In this document: positions 31,305 through 41,600 of the stretch, in pieces
Layout of the letters: each line of letters starts with the position of its first letter
Position numbering within the stretch: the stretch's first letter is position 1
From: Bicyclus anynana
Lineage: Eukaryota > Arthropoda > Insecta > Lepidoptera > Nymphalidae
Length of the DNA stretch: 64,000 bases
Reading direction: 5' to 3'
Assembly (NCBI RefSeq): GCF_947172395.1
Contig: NC_069088.1
Coordinates: forward strand, 2,559,501-2,623,500
Position numbers and translations under genes: made by a program
Notes under the pieces: generated by a model
The model's input: only the letters and a program-made list of their open reading frames with translations
Databases searched by the model: none
Told to the model about the DNA's origin: nothing

Positions 31305-31625
31305 CGATGGCTCCATGTGGGACCACTACGGCGACAGGGGGTTTGGGCGAGCGCAGAAGCATCGCCTGATGAAACCCGAAGGCTGAAATAAAGATAGAGG
31401 AAGGAACGACTCTCTAAGGGCGTCTCCTATGAGGCTCGGACCTCGGCTTAGAGTGCCATTCGGGAGGGGGTAACCGTGACCTGAGTGAATCAGTTCAAGA
31501 TCGTGAGTCCACGTAACCCACGCCCGAGTGACGTTAGATATCGGGGCCCTCGTCTTCGCCGGCGAAGACGCGTTGTAGCTCGTGATTGTGTTGCCTGGGA
31601 AGCATTGTCGGCTGTCATGTCATCC
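31305..31625 (+). repeat. GC-rich segment, probably LINE-derived
   Basis: gggggtttgggcgagcgcag, gaaggaacgactctctaagg and gttagatatcggggccctcg stand out in base composition from the AT-rich window. The style resembles untranslated or terminal regions of lepidopteran non-LTR elements, but this is memory-based. A 64-codon frame (31485) is unremarkable apart from an Arg run. Confidence 0.35.
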
Positions 31626-31745
31626 ATCTGGATCGTAAAGGACGTTTTTTTAATACATATAGCTTGTGTTTGTGTATAGATAAAAGGCTAGCTAACATTT
31701 GCGGCTACTTACTGGTCTGATGTTACGTCTTAATCAGACACTACG

Positions 31746-31876
31746 TAGACTCCGCGCCACGAAACAGATCCCGTAGACGCGGCGCTAATCTCTTGATGGC
31801 GCGCATTGTCATTCAGTAATGGCGGTCTTATTGTCATTTGTGTAAGGCGCTGTCATTTTTAGTTGCTCGGAGTCTA
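31746..31876. mobile_element. TIR element G, short copy
   Basis: The ends TAGACTCCG and CGGAGTCTA are exact complements. The left half matches the other copies (gacgcggcgctaatctcttg, taatggcggtctt). The right half is truncated. It shows the site ctaat without the insertion found at 164-302. Confidence 0.75.
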
Positions 31877-32070
31877 TAAGCAGAGTGTATGACTTTCTTG
31901 TAATGACAGGTAAAAACAGTAAGGTACTCGTATATTTAGTCTAAGGAAATTAATTTCTCATAAATACAGCATTGGGCTATTCTATCTACCACGAACTATG
32001 CAACTAGGCTCAAGTTCTAAGTCGACTAATCAAAATAGAATTATCAGATTGTCTCTTCTTTTGTATTATG

Positions 32071-32402
32071 ATTTTTTTTTATTCTTTACAAGTAAGCACT
32101 TGACTACCATCTCACCTGATGGTAAGTAATGATGCAATCTAAGATGGAAGCGGGTTAACTTGTTAGGAGGAGGATGAAAATCCACACCCCTTCCGGTGTT
32201 TCTACACGATATCGTACCAGAACGCTAAATCGCTTGGCGGCACATCTTTGTCGGTAGGGTGGTAACTAGCCACTGCCAAAAAACCAGTAACCAGCCAGAC
32301 CTGGACCAATTAAGAAAACCTCAATCGGCCCAGCCGGGGCTCGAACCCAGGACCTCCGTTTTGTAAATGCACCGCACTTTCCACTGCGCCACGGAGGCCG
32401 TC
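32071..32402 (-). mobile_element. SINE-2, full length
   Basis: Poly-T at 32071, B box complement at gctcgaacccag, head complete to acggaggccgtc. Confidence 0.95.
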
Positions 32403-32559
32403 AAATTTGTCTGTCTGTTAAATTGTCAGGGATAAAAGTTTTAGCAGTGAATTAGTAACTAAGGTTAATTCATATTCGAGGGCTAATTAACTTAATAGGA
32501 AAGTTACTCTAAGCTCAACGTACATCGTGTTGGTGGAATTGTTATGTGAAACCGATTTT

Positions 32560-32770
32560 TAACCGATTTCAAAAAAAGAAGAAGGTTTCTTATTTCGACA
32601 GTATTTATATATATTTATGTGTGTTCGCGCTTAACTTCGTCGTTTATTGACTCATTTTGATAATTCTTTTTTATTTCATGATAAGAAAATCAAGATCTGA
32701 TGATGGGATCCTCAAGAAATCGAGGGGAACTTTCGAAAATTGTAGTGGTGGCCAAAGCATTTCTTATTTT
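32560..32770 (+). mobile_element. FB-1 5' half
   Basis: aaccgatttcaaaaaaagaa, aagatctgatgatgggatcc, gaaatcgaggggaactttcg; the other end is missing. Confidence 0.65.
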
Positions 32771-32861
32771 TTTTTTACATTCGTCGGCTTACGAATAGTG
32801 GAGCAGGCTGTGCTTTGTTTTATTTTGATCGGGCATATATAAATAAAAAAAAAGGGTGTCT

Positions 32862-32990
32862 TACAGTGGAATTCATAGTCGTGAAGTGAACAATCCCCCA
32901 CAAACCAATATTTAGTATTCACCCAGGGGCTGACTATTGAATCATCCTTCATTGCATTTCATAAACAAACTACTGGAGAGCCCCTAGGTG
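32862..32990 (-). repeat. Possible relative of the 35519 element
   Basis: gtggaattcatagtcgt at 32869 is shared with the complement of 35674-35690, and ccaggggctgac recalls the other end of that element. The middle does not align. Confidence 0.35.
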
Positions 32991-33254
32991 ACTGGAGTTT
33001 CAAGCAAATGTTGTCTATGATTTTACATTAGATCTTTGAAAATTCTGTGACACAACCACAGAGAGACGTATTTTGTTAATTTTTTGACATTTTACAAAAT
33101 AATTGAGTTTCTAATATTTTCATTTACTTTTTATTTTTATTTATCATAGTAAAATTTAATTCGTTCAAGAGTACAATAGATCAATTTTATCAAAAAGTTT
33201 CTTTCTCACAAGAAGGAGTTGTTAGAAAAATATTGAAGATATGTGGACGAACAT

Positions 33255-33552
33255 GATCATAATCAAAATTATCAGCCGATGGACGTCCACTGCAGGACAT
33301 AGCCGTCTTGCATGGACTTTCAAACACAACGGTCTCGAGCCGCCAGCGTCCAGCGGCTCCCTGCAACCCGCTTGATGCCCTCGGTCCACCTAGTGGGGGT
33401 TCGACCAACGCTGCGATTTCATCGGCTCTTCGAACTATGTGGCCTGCCGATTGCCACTTCAGCTTCACGACTCGCTGTGCTACCTATGTCAGTGACTTTG
33501 GTTTGTCTGCGGATCTCCTCATTTGTGATTCGATCATGCAGAGAAATCCCAA
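33255..33552 (-). mobile_element. RTE-1 3' fragment
   Basis: agccgatggacgtccactgc through cggtccacctagtgggggtt, gaccaacgctgcgatttc, then ggatctcctcatttgtgatt and cgatcatgcagagaaatcc. A block after gcgatttc is deleted. Confidence 0.9.
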
Positions 33553-34569
33553 GCATACTATTTACTATATAAGTAGTTTGATATTTCATACTTTTGTAAT
33601 GTGGAATCCTACTTGAAATAAAAAAATTATTGTCAGAGGAAATTTGTTTATTTTACTCAAAACCACCTATAATTACCTGAAATAATTACAAGTAGGTACT
33701 ATTATGCTGTATTTATTTACAATTTATAGTAAGTGCAGTAAATAAATATAAGTGTAGCTTATCATTAGGATTAGTGGTAAAATTGCATTTCACAAAGCTC
33801 TAGATCACATAATATTATATATTTAGGAGGTAGGCTTGGCCCGGTAATGGGCTGATAATAATGAACCACACAGTACTTATTGCAATTCTAAAATCAAACC
33901 TATATCCTTTTGATACAAAGTTTAATTAATAACAACAATAAATACATAATTTACATATAACTTATTGTTATTATTGTATATTTTTATAGGGCCAGACTTA
34001 AATGAAAAATGCAGAAGTAAACATTTAATAATAATCTTTATTAAAGATGTGAATCAATAAATTTTTATTTTCCATCATTCATTCAATTAAGATTTGTATA
34101 TATTTTGTATTGTTATGGACTTCAGAGTGAGTGACCACCTTACAATACATTGCACTCACTCCTACTACCTCGATATTAAATGCTGCTGACTTTTCAAGGT
34201 ATGTGGGTCTTCCAATTACTGTGATCTGAAAACTCGGATTTTCAAGGACCAAAGTATTCTCAGTATTCTTGGTAAAACAGTATTCTCAGAGCTCATCACT
34301 GCTATTCCCTGCCATGATAGCCGGTTTCTTTAAATCTGTGTATAGGGTCCTCCGGGGTTGTTTATATGTATACCTATGTCTGCCATCAATACAGCTTGAT
34401 TTGTGGCATTTCTGTTATTTCATAGAATGCTTGATGGACTGCACATACAGTCTGAAAATAAACATTATGTTAGTTACATTTATGTAGGTTATATATTTCC
34501 TAAATCAAAACTAGATAGGTATACCTAACATTTATATAGGTTAGATTACAAACAAACTAATTAAATTCT
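33553..34569. other. AT-rich 1 kb stretch with an RTE-1 tail
   Basis: At 33823-33862 ggcccggtaatgggctgata followed by ataatgaa is an RTE-1 3' end on the plus strand. Otherwise no recognised element and no supported ORF. Confidence 0.5.
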
Positions 34570-34822
34570 TCATCATGAGTATGTTAAGCATGAGTCTCCT
34601 ATCAGAATTAGAGGGATAAGGTCCACCACTCTGGCCCAAAGTAAATTGGCAGACTTCACACATGTAGAGACAATGTTTTTCCTTCACCGTATGAGACATG
34701 TGATATACATTTAAATTCATAAAATGCACATAACTGAAATGATTTGGAGGTGCATGTTTCAGACAGCATTTGAACCTACACCCTCCAAATAGAAGGCAGA
34801 GGTCATATCAACTGGGCTATAT
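34570..34822 (-). mobile_element. SINE-1, diverged
   Basis: catcatgagtatgttaagca, ggtccaccactctggccc, acaatgtttttccttcaccg, cataactgaaatgatttgga, and the head complement ggtcatatcaactgggctat. Confidence 0.85.
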
Positions 34823-35116
34823 GGATTTTGACCTACTCCTTATTTATCTATACTAATATTATAAACAGGAAAAATTTGTTTGTTTGTTTTGTATAGGATC
34901 TAGAACTACTGAATTGATTTGAAAGATTCTATCACTGTTGGGAACCTACAACCTCATAATCAAAGGCAGAGGTCATACCCACTGGGCTAATTGGTTTTAT
35001 ATCTACTCCTAATTTATCTTTATTAATAATAGAAACAGGAAAGATTTGTTTGTTTGTATGTAGGTATGTAGGCTCTGGAACTACTGAACCAATTAAAAAA
35101 ATTCTTTCACTGTTGG
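34772..35116 (+). repeat. Tandem duplication across a SINE-1/Helitron junction
   Basis: Unit 1 (34772-34941) and unit 2 (34942-35116) each contain the SINE-1 head end (gcagaggtcata..cactgggcta), a short spacer (acctactcct.atttatct) and the 5' part of a HEL-a element (aaacagga, atttgtttgtttg, ctactgaa, ttc..tcactgttggg). Both units begin gaacctaca, and gaagctaca lies where a third would start, so recombination at this short homology probably made the duplication. Confidence 0.85.
34847..34941 (+). mobile_element. HEL-a 5' part (in duplication unit 1)
   Basis: A|TCTATACTAATATTATAAAC is an intact Helitron 5' end; the element is cut at the duplication junction. Confidence 0.75.
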
Positions 35117-35202
35117 GAAGCTACACTATCCCCGAGCTCTATAGGCTATATTTTATCCCCGTATTCTTACGGAAATAGGAATTTCCGTAAGAATACGGGG
35201 AT
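35018..35202 (+). mobile_element. HEL-a with aberrant hairpin end
   Basis: The 5' end is degraded (tctttattaataatag). The body proceeds normally to ataggctatattttatcccc, but instead of the standard hairpin-CTAG end the last 22 bases are repeated in inverted orientation (35155-35202). Confidence 0.7.
35155..35202. repeat. 48 bp hairpin, 22 bp perfect arms
   Basis: atccccgtattcttacggaa, then at, loop agga, then the exact complement. It replaces the usual HEL-a 3' end. Confidence 0.95.
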
Positions 35203-35518
35203 TATTGATAATGAACAAAGGTACGTACCTGGAAACATCCCGTTACATAGAATCGAAGTGCTGCTAGAATGCATAATAATAGCGGTATTGGTATTCCTCT
35301 CTTGGGTCTTCTGTGTTCATTCTTCATCAAACAGAGGCATATTATGCCTAATATGAGAATCTTTCGTACATTCCATAACGCCATAGTATTAAACTGGATT
35401 TACGCAATTGCGAATATTTATCTTGGATACTGATATAACTCGCTGTTTATACACAGTCTTAACACTTTCCAAGTCCACTTTCTAATAAATAAATCACGAA
35501 TAACAACAAAAAAAAATG
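35203..35518. other. Intergenic stretch
   Basis: A minus-strand 60-codon frame (35202-35384) has no supporting signal. Nothing recognised. Confidence 0.45.
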
Positions 35519-35693
35519 CCAGGGGATGGTTTGGCTGACAAATATCGGTAATTCAGCAGTCAGCCGCCAGCTCCTGTCAAATGAGGGGTTTCTTTTGTCT
35601 ATGAAACGCGTGGGGGTTGAATTCGACACATAGCGGCTGAATAATCCCCTTAGGGGCCCCCTACTACGACTATGAATTCCACCGTTAGTTATC
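35519..35693 (+). mobile_element. Unclassified short element
   Basis: ccaggggatggtttggctga, cagtcagccgccagctcctg, gaaacgcgtgggggttgaat and ggaattcatag-type end (complement). The compact, higher-GC block has the look of a non-autonomous DNA element, and part of it recurs at 32862. Ends not proven. Confidence 0.4.
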
Positions 35694-35817
35694 TTAACAA
35701 CTGTAACTGTATATGAATTAAGCTTTCAAATTAAAGTTTTAAACTAATAACGAGTAGAATATGAACACTAAACGCACTAAACTAAAGCAAAAGTATTTTT
35801 TTTTAATTCTTACTCTA

Positions 35818-35925
35818 ACTATACTAATATTATAAAGAGTTAAAGTTTGTGGTGTTTTAGGGGGTAATCTCCCCCCTACCTTTTTACCCCCCTAGGGATT
35901 TCAACATTTTGTTAGTGTACAACAT
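35818..35925 (+). mobile_element. HEL-a 5' end fragment
   Basis: ctatactaatattataaaga then taaagtttgt; the following ggggtaatctcccccctacc belongs to a variant. No 3' end found. Confidence 0.5.
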
Positions 35926-36774
35926 TCTGTTTCAAAACTGTGAAATATTGTGCCATTTGTGACTAACACGCCACATGTCTACATGAGTCGAATATTAATT
36001 AACGTTATAGAATATGCGTTGGCCTTAAACCAGCTAATTTCACTTAATACGATCTGCAAGTTTATAACAATCTGTGAATAAGAGAGTCGTTAGTATAGTA
36101 AGAGTGAAGGTATTAAATTAATAAATTACTTTCAACTTGTTTCTTAAACTCGAAACACCGGAAATTTAATTAGAAAGTTTCTACTTTCCACCATTAATTA
36201 AGTAAAAGTTTAATGTAAGATTATCTATATTAAATTTTTAATTATGAATGGAAATATTCCTGTTATGTAATGTTTCCCGCAAAGCTCTGGCTACATTCTC
36301 CTGTATAGCGATATTTCCAGGAACGAATAGAAAGGACGGTTCGGGCTCTAAAGAACGACTCAATATCAATACACTTAGACATAAAAAGCTACTTAAAATA
36401 TTAAAATAAGATATATTAAAAAAAGCCTTTTATTTCTTGCAAAAATTACAAAGACTATTTAAGTTAGTAATAGTACATTATAGTTAAGTTGATTAGGAAA
36501 ATTTTTACTAATCAACTTACTTTTTTTAACAACTTTACTTTTTTAAAGCATTAGTTAAATACGATATCACGTGACTTAAAAATACTATTAATAGGTATTT
36601 GATAAATTTCATGTTATATCAATTAAAGGTACTCAAAGTCAGTGAACAGGCCAGCTGGTAATTATAATTCTAATCTAGGCTTTTAGCTTTAACTTAATTA
36701 GATTTACTGTTATCTGTAAATCCCATTGAAACAAGAATATACTTATAATAAAATATACCTTGAGTGTGTTGCGG
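35926..36774. other. AT-rich stretch
   Basis: Contains one quasi-palindrome (36485-36519). No gene or recognised repeat. Confidence 0.5.
36485..36519. repeat. 35 bp quasi-palindrome
   Basis: taagttgattag pairs with its complement ctaatcaactta; the centre gaaaatttttа-type stretch is itself largely self-complementary with one mismatch (36497/36507). Confidence 0.85.
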
Positions 36775-36943
36775 GCTCTTCTCGGACCAAGGCGCGTTTG
36801 GAACACTCGTAACTTTAATTTTAAGTTTTTGAATGATTATTATCACCATTATATTAAGTTTAATATTATTACCTGACGTTTCGAAAAAGCTTGTAAACTA
36901 AGCCTATTTGAATAAATGAATTTTGACTTTGACTTTGACTTTA
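36775..36943 (+). mobile_element. LINE or SINE 3' end with (TTTGAC)n tail
   Basis: cctgacgtttcgaaaaagct, tgtaaactaagcctatttg, aataaatgaattttgacttt with a repeated gactttgactttgact end. This 3' end is a common lepidopteran non-LTR type. A related fragment is at 53575-53630. The clade is not assigned. Confidence 0.6.
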
Positions 36944-37316
36944 AAATTGGTCTCATTTGCGTTAGTTAACAAAGAGTTATGTAAGCATTTGTAGCATTAG
37001 CATAGATTATGATGACCTACTTATTAATGCACCCAATGAGATACATAATATAATTTTCCAAACAACCAACAGCGTATAAAACATCATAACAGAATGTTCA
37101 AAGCAACGGATGTGCTGTTAATAAATGCCCAAAGTTTATCACTTAACCCAGTTGAGCTAAAAGCGAGCTAGGACGAACAGGTTTATAATAAATGCAAGTG
37201 TTTTAACCGCTAATTTAATTGCACGAAAGCAATTTTACGTAATGTTGAACATAAAACAATGGTTGCAATACAAATGGAATAACATAATTATTTTGATACA
37301 AGTATTATCTTAATAT

Positions 37317-37552
37317 TAGCAACCCATATTCGGCTCACTGCTGAGCTCGAGTCTCCTCCTTTAGGCCAATAGTCCACCACGCTGGCCCAATGCGGATTGG
37401 CAGACTCCACACACGCAGAGAATTAGGAAAATTCTCTGGTATGCAGGTTTCCTCACGATGTTTTCCTTCACCGTTTGAGACACGTGATATATAATTTCTT
37501 AAAATGCACATAACTGAAAAGTTGGAGGTGCATGCCCCGGACCGGATTTGAC
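37317..37552 (-). mobile_element. SINE-1, head truncated
   Basis: The tail gcaacccatattcggctcac through the body to ggtgcatgccccggaccgga; the tRNA head beyond this point is missing. Confidence 0.9.
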
Positions 37553-37694
37553 GGCTCTCAGTCTTATCTTAGTTCTCATAATAAAGAAAAATTGCAGATA
37601 TTGATTTTAAAATTGGCGATTGGTAATATTTGTATGACATTGTTTTTTTTAGAATAAACAAATATAAAGTAGGTGATAAATAGTCTTTTTTCAG

Positions 37695-37964
37695 AACAAA
37701 ATTCTCGTTTCCATGTCGTCAATAGTCATTTTACCCTTTACTGAAACGCCTTTGTTCTCGACAAAGAATTACAATTTGAGGGTCGAGCAAAAAAAATTTT
37801 CGTACAATTTCCGAGAAAATTCATATCGAGAGTGTAGAGTGATTGATGAATGGTGTATACTTTGCGACTTCTTTGATGGTTACCTATACAGGTGTTACGT
37901 TTTTGTGGACTTAAACATAATATTTTCTGGAAATCATAGTACGAGGTTCGTTATAAAGAAATAA
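37695..37964 (+). CDS. Possible coding exon, unidentified
   Basis: Follows a good acceptor (tagtcttttttcag|AACAAA). The frame is open from the acceptor, has an ATG at 37713 and stops at 37962 (NKILVSMSSIVILPFTETPL, then FSTKNYNLRVEQKKFSYNFR). Rich in Phe, Tyr and Asn, as expected of AT-rich noncoding DNA, so chance is a serious alternative. A TIR element begins 3 bases after the stop. Confidence 0.18.
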   Translation, partial: NKILVSMSSIVILPFTETPLFSTKNYNLRVEQKKFSYNFRENSYRECRVIDEWCILCDFFDGYLYRCYVFVDLNIIFSGNHSTRFVIKK

Positions 37965-37967
37965 ATA

Positions 37968-38326
37968 TTGCAAATAGGTTGCCTAGTAAAATTGCGTTAA
38001 ATTAATAACTTTTTTATTAAAATTATGTTCAACTTCCCTCTTTGCTTAATTAATAAAAATCGTATACTTAAGAATATAGCCAACAGAATTAAAACGTAAA
38101 GATTGCCTGCTTTCACACTGCAACTGTGCCATATATAAACAGTTAATAATTCATGTTAAACATATAAATACCCTCATCCATTATTTAGTCGTGTAATATG
38201 TCAAATGAAAGCTTATTTTATGTTTAATTTTACTGTTTTAAGTTGTTAATGATCTAGTTCATGGTTTCCTAGATTTTGTTTGTGTAATGTGTCTCGCCGC
38301 AATTTAACTAGGCAACCTATTTGCAA
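37968..38326. mobile_element. TIR element (MITE-like), 29 bp ends
   Basis: TTGCAAATAGGTTGCCTAGT at 37968 and its complement ending at 38326 form 29 bp inverted repeats with a single mismatch. The 300 bp centre is AT-rich with no ORF. The target duplication is not clear. Confidence 0.8.
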
Positions 38327-38379
38327 TGTGTCACTGTGAATAATTATCTATCAGTAATTTTTTATCACTAATAAATAAC

Positions 38380-38454
38380 CCCTCTCATTCTGAGAGGCGA
38401 CTCGAGCTCAGCAGTGAGCCGAATATGGGTTGATAATGATGAATGATGATGATG
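38380..38454 (+). mobile_element. SINE-1, strongly 5'-truncated, with target duplication
   Basis: Only the last 75 bp (cctctcattctgagaggcga, ctcagcagtgagccgaatat, (ATG)n tail) inserted. A perfect 10 bp duplication AATAAATAAC lies at 38370-38379 and 38455-38464, so the truncation happened at insertion, not by later loss. Confidence 0.95.
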
Positions 38455-38464
38455 AATAAATAAC

Positions 38465-38959
38465 AGATGAGGATATACATTTCTTATGCCGTATTTTATA
38501 CCATTACGACATACTTATCATCTAAGTTTAATTTGTCATCTTTAAATTCTTCGATCAGAATAATTTCTTATGAAAATTATGATTTTTCGACGATTTCTCT
38601 GGCGGTTGGGCAACCTTTAAATACTTTAAAAGGCATTTAATACTCGTACCTTTCTTATGTAAGTTTTGTTTAATTATTAAGATACAAACTTATTTGTCTT
38701 TACATTACGTATCTTTATGTATTCTCATAAGAATTAATTGGTAAAGTTTGTGAGTTTGTAAGGTTGTCAGGGGATCTATGGATCCACTGAACGAATTTGT
38801 TCGTCAGACAACTGCGTTATTTGTGGGTGTAATGGTCTATTTTAACGGTTTTCCCGTGAAAACGGGAACTATGGAATATATTGTCAAAAAATTCAATTCG
38901 TATACCACGAAGTCTCTTTGGACCACCTGAAAATAGCTTCAAATACAACCGGAGCTCTG
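38465..38959. other. Intergenic stretch
   Basis: Nothing recognised. Confidence 0.45.
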
Positions 38960-39058
38960 CTTTGAGAATCAACAAAATGAACTCGAGCTTTGTTATTTCA
39001 GTGCTCTGTACGGACTAGACGGTGCAGTCCAAACTTGGGCTAATTTGCGTACGAAAGC
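38960..39058 (+). repeat. Unclassified dispersed repeat V, copy 2
   Basis: Partner of 9036-9142 (gagctttgttatttcagtgc, gacggtgcagtccaaac, ctaatttgcgtacgaaa). Confidence 0.65.
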
Positions 39059-39330
39059 AAAATGAGCACCTGCTTGCTGCAATAATAAGCCCAAACCGTA
39101 TATCAGCTAACGTGCAGGGACCAAAAAGTGACTAAAAATTCAAAGAGACAAAGAGATTCTACCGCGGATACAGACGGGCGTGAACGAACGCGGACTTATA
39201 ACAATCTTTTATTTAAGTTTCCGGACCTCATTTGTCTAGGAAAAAGCCACACGGTTTTTTTTATAAAAGTTATGTTAATTAATCCATATTAATTAAAATA
39301 AACTTATTAATTCTCTATTTTCTTACCTGT

Positions 39331-39531
39331 ATGCCTAGCATGCAACCAGTGACATTTTATCACGTGACAAGAAATGAATAAAATGATAACCAATAGCGGC
39401 GGAGTAGTCGCAGTGTCATCTCTTTCGTACTACGCAACGAAAGAAATAGGAATATTTCCGGTTGCGCTACTTTTGGTTGACATTTGTCTATTTTTCTTCT
39501 CGAGTACGTCGTTTGGTTGCATATTAGGCAT
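39331..39531. mobile_element. Possible short TIR element
   Basis: atgcctagcatgcaacc at the left and ggttgcatattaggcat at the right are complementary in 15 of 17 positions. A 60-codon ATG frame lies inside (39374-39556, hydrophobic) but overruns the right end and has no other support. Confidence 0.4.
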
Positions 39532-40106
39532 TCTGATGTTAAGTGTATATTGTTAGACGGGACAGGCTCGTTAGATGCTATTTATTTTTGTTTTAAGGTA
39601 CCCTAGTCTGGGTATTCGAAATCCTTACCACGACTGTGAAAAAAAAAGACGCGAAATAAATCGTATTTAATTTTTTTATTGTTAATTTGTGAAAGTTATA
39701 ATTCATTTTCAATGTGAAACAGTCAACCATTAATGCAAATTGATTGTTTATTTTGATTCAATTACGTATCACTGAATTGCAACTGTATGCAAATTAATGT
39801 AATTAACAATGTAGCCACAGATTAAGAATATGTTTGTCTATGGGCTTATCTGTGTGTATCCGCATCTGATTATACAGGCTGACCTCGATTTAATCGCTGT
39901 TCGCAGTTTGCGAATATTTTTATGCTGATTATAACCATGTTGCATAATGTATAATTATAAATTGGAGTAGTATTAGTAGTTCTAATATTAGTATTAGTAG
40001 TACCCTACAGTAAACTTAATTAATAATAACTTATTTATTTTTTCTTTATTTAGCCAGACAGACATAATTAGTTTTGTGATGTATAGACGCAACGAGACGT
40101 GACGTC
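39532..40106. other. AT-rich stretch
   Basis: Nothing recognised. Confidence 0.5.
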
Positions 40107-40215
40107 ATCACCATTATCATTGCTTTTGTAGGGACTTCCAAATACCACGGTCCTACATCCAGCGACTTGGCGTGACTCACTTCATGTGATCCAGTTCACC
40201 TCGGGAGAGGTCAAG
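40107..40215 (-). mobile_element. RTE-1 3' scrap
   Basis: catcaccattatcattgctt, ttgtagggacttccaaatac, ctacatccagcgacttg, with deletions. Confidence 0.65.
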
Positions 40216-40265
40216 CAACTCAAATTTTAAACACAAATTACATTAAAATATATTTTTACAAAAAA

Positions 40266-40452
40266 AATGTACCGACAAAGACGTACCGCCAAGTGATTTA
40301 GCGTTCTGGTACGATGTCGAAAAAACCGAAAGTGGTGTGGATTTTTGTCCTCCTCCTAACAAGGTAGCCCGCTTCCATCTTAGATTTCATCATAACTTAC
40401 TATCAGGTGAGATTGTACTCGTAGTCAAGGGCTAACTTGTAAATAATAAAAA
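40266..40452 (+). mobile_element. SINE-2, 5'-truncated
   Basis: Starts at taccgacaaagacgtaccgc and runs to the tail ggctaacttgtaaataataa plus an A run. Confidence 0.9.
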
Positions 40453-40549
40453 AAAATGTATTCTCGTATAAAGAATCATGATAAATTGGATTACACCCTG
40501 TACATCATGTTGTTCACTTTATATTTATCGGCCACATAGACCTTTTATT

Positions 40550-40676
40550 CAAATCGAATCACGTCTCATCCCATAAAACGATTGTATACCTCTTAGTAGA
40601 GATTCCGCTGGAATCCGATCCTTCGTTTACGTCGATTCTCGTGTCAACATCGTTTATTCGTTCACGTGAAAATGAG
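40550..40676 (-). repeat. Unclassified family Z, copy 1
   Basis: The complement matches 56941-57077: gttgacacgagaatcgacgt, aaacgaaggatcggattcc, caatcgttttatgggatgag, acgtgattcgatttgaataa. About 130 bp shared; class unknown. Confidence 0.75.
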
Positions 40677-41400
40677 TACAATGTGTGCTTTGCGGATTCG
40701 GGCGCCGCGTCTCGTTAACGGGCTGTGATTGTTTTTGTTATTATCGATTCCAATCGAGTTTTATGTATCTCGTAATCGATTTCATTGTTTGCACGACTTA
40801 ACGTTTCATTGCTTGAATTGAATTGGTAACGCTTTTTATTCTTTTTTTTTGTTATATCCTGTTTGCGGTAAAGTTGAAAAGATGAATGTAATTTAATTGC
40901 AATTTTTATATTTTATGTTATTTGTTATTTTAGAATAAGCTTGGAAAGGCAACAATATTGTTATTCTTTGTTATACCACAGAATAAAGCACTTCGCTTCT
41001 TGCTCGTTTAACCACGGGTATAATACCTACCATATCTTATAACTTCCCATAAATTATTATAATAGGCTTGTCATGTAAATTAAAAAAAAAAATTTGATAC
41101 GTTCAAAGTTCTAGATTTTTGTATGATTTAGTTTTATTTCGCTTCTAATACCTCATTATTTCATTTTACCTCTTGCTTTCTTTTCTAGTTTGCATTCATA
41201 ATAACCCAATCAAATATAAGCAATAAAATACATTATTAACTGCTGACACTAACAACTCTATAGTTAATCACAGCGAGAAAAAGTAAGTAAAGAAATACGA
41301 ACGAAGAGATAATATTTTATCGACTGTTCTCAAGATTCAAGTTCTTGGTAAGTAAGGACCTACTAGGAAAAATTGTGTAAAAAGTATTAACGTAAATTAA
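40677..41400. other. Intergenic stretch
   Basis: Nothing recognised. Confidence 0.5.
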
Positions 41401-41600
41401 TCTAAACTAATATTATAAAGCTGAAGAGCTTGTTTGTTTGTGTGATTGAACGCGCTAATCGCAGGAACTACTGGACCGTATTGAAAAATTCTTTCATTGT
41501 TAGATAGCCCATTTATCGAAGAAGGCTATAGGCTATATATTATCTACGTATTCCTACGGGAACGGGAACCACGCAGGTGAAACCGCGCGGCGCCAGCTAG
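41401..41600 (+). mobile_element. HEL-a, complete reference copy
   Basis: A 200 bp element between A (41400) and T (41601). 5' tctaaactaatattataaag; interior aggaactactggaccgtatt, gaaggctataggctatatat; 3' hairpin of cgcaggtgaaaccgcgcgg followed by cgccagCTAG. The TC start, hairpin and CTRR end with A/T flanks are the diagnostic Helitron features. Confidence 0.9.

Noticed and set aside
36485..36519. miRNA-like hairpin
   Set aside because: The stem is too short (about 12 bp plus an AT centre) for a pre-miRNA.
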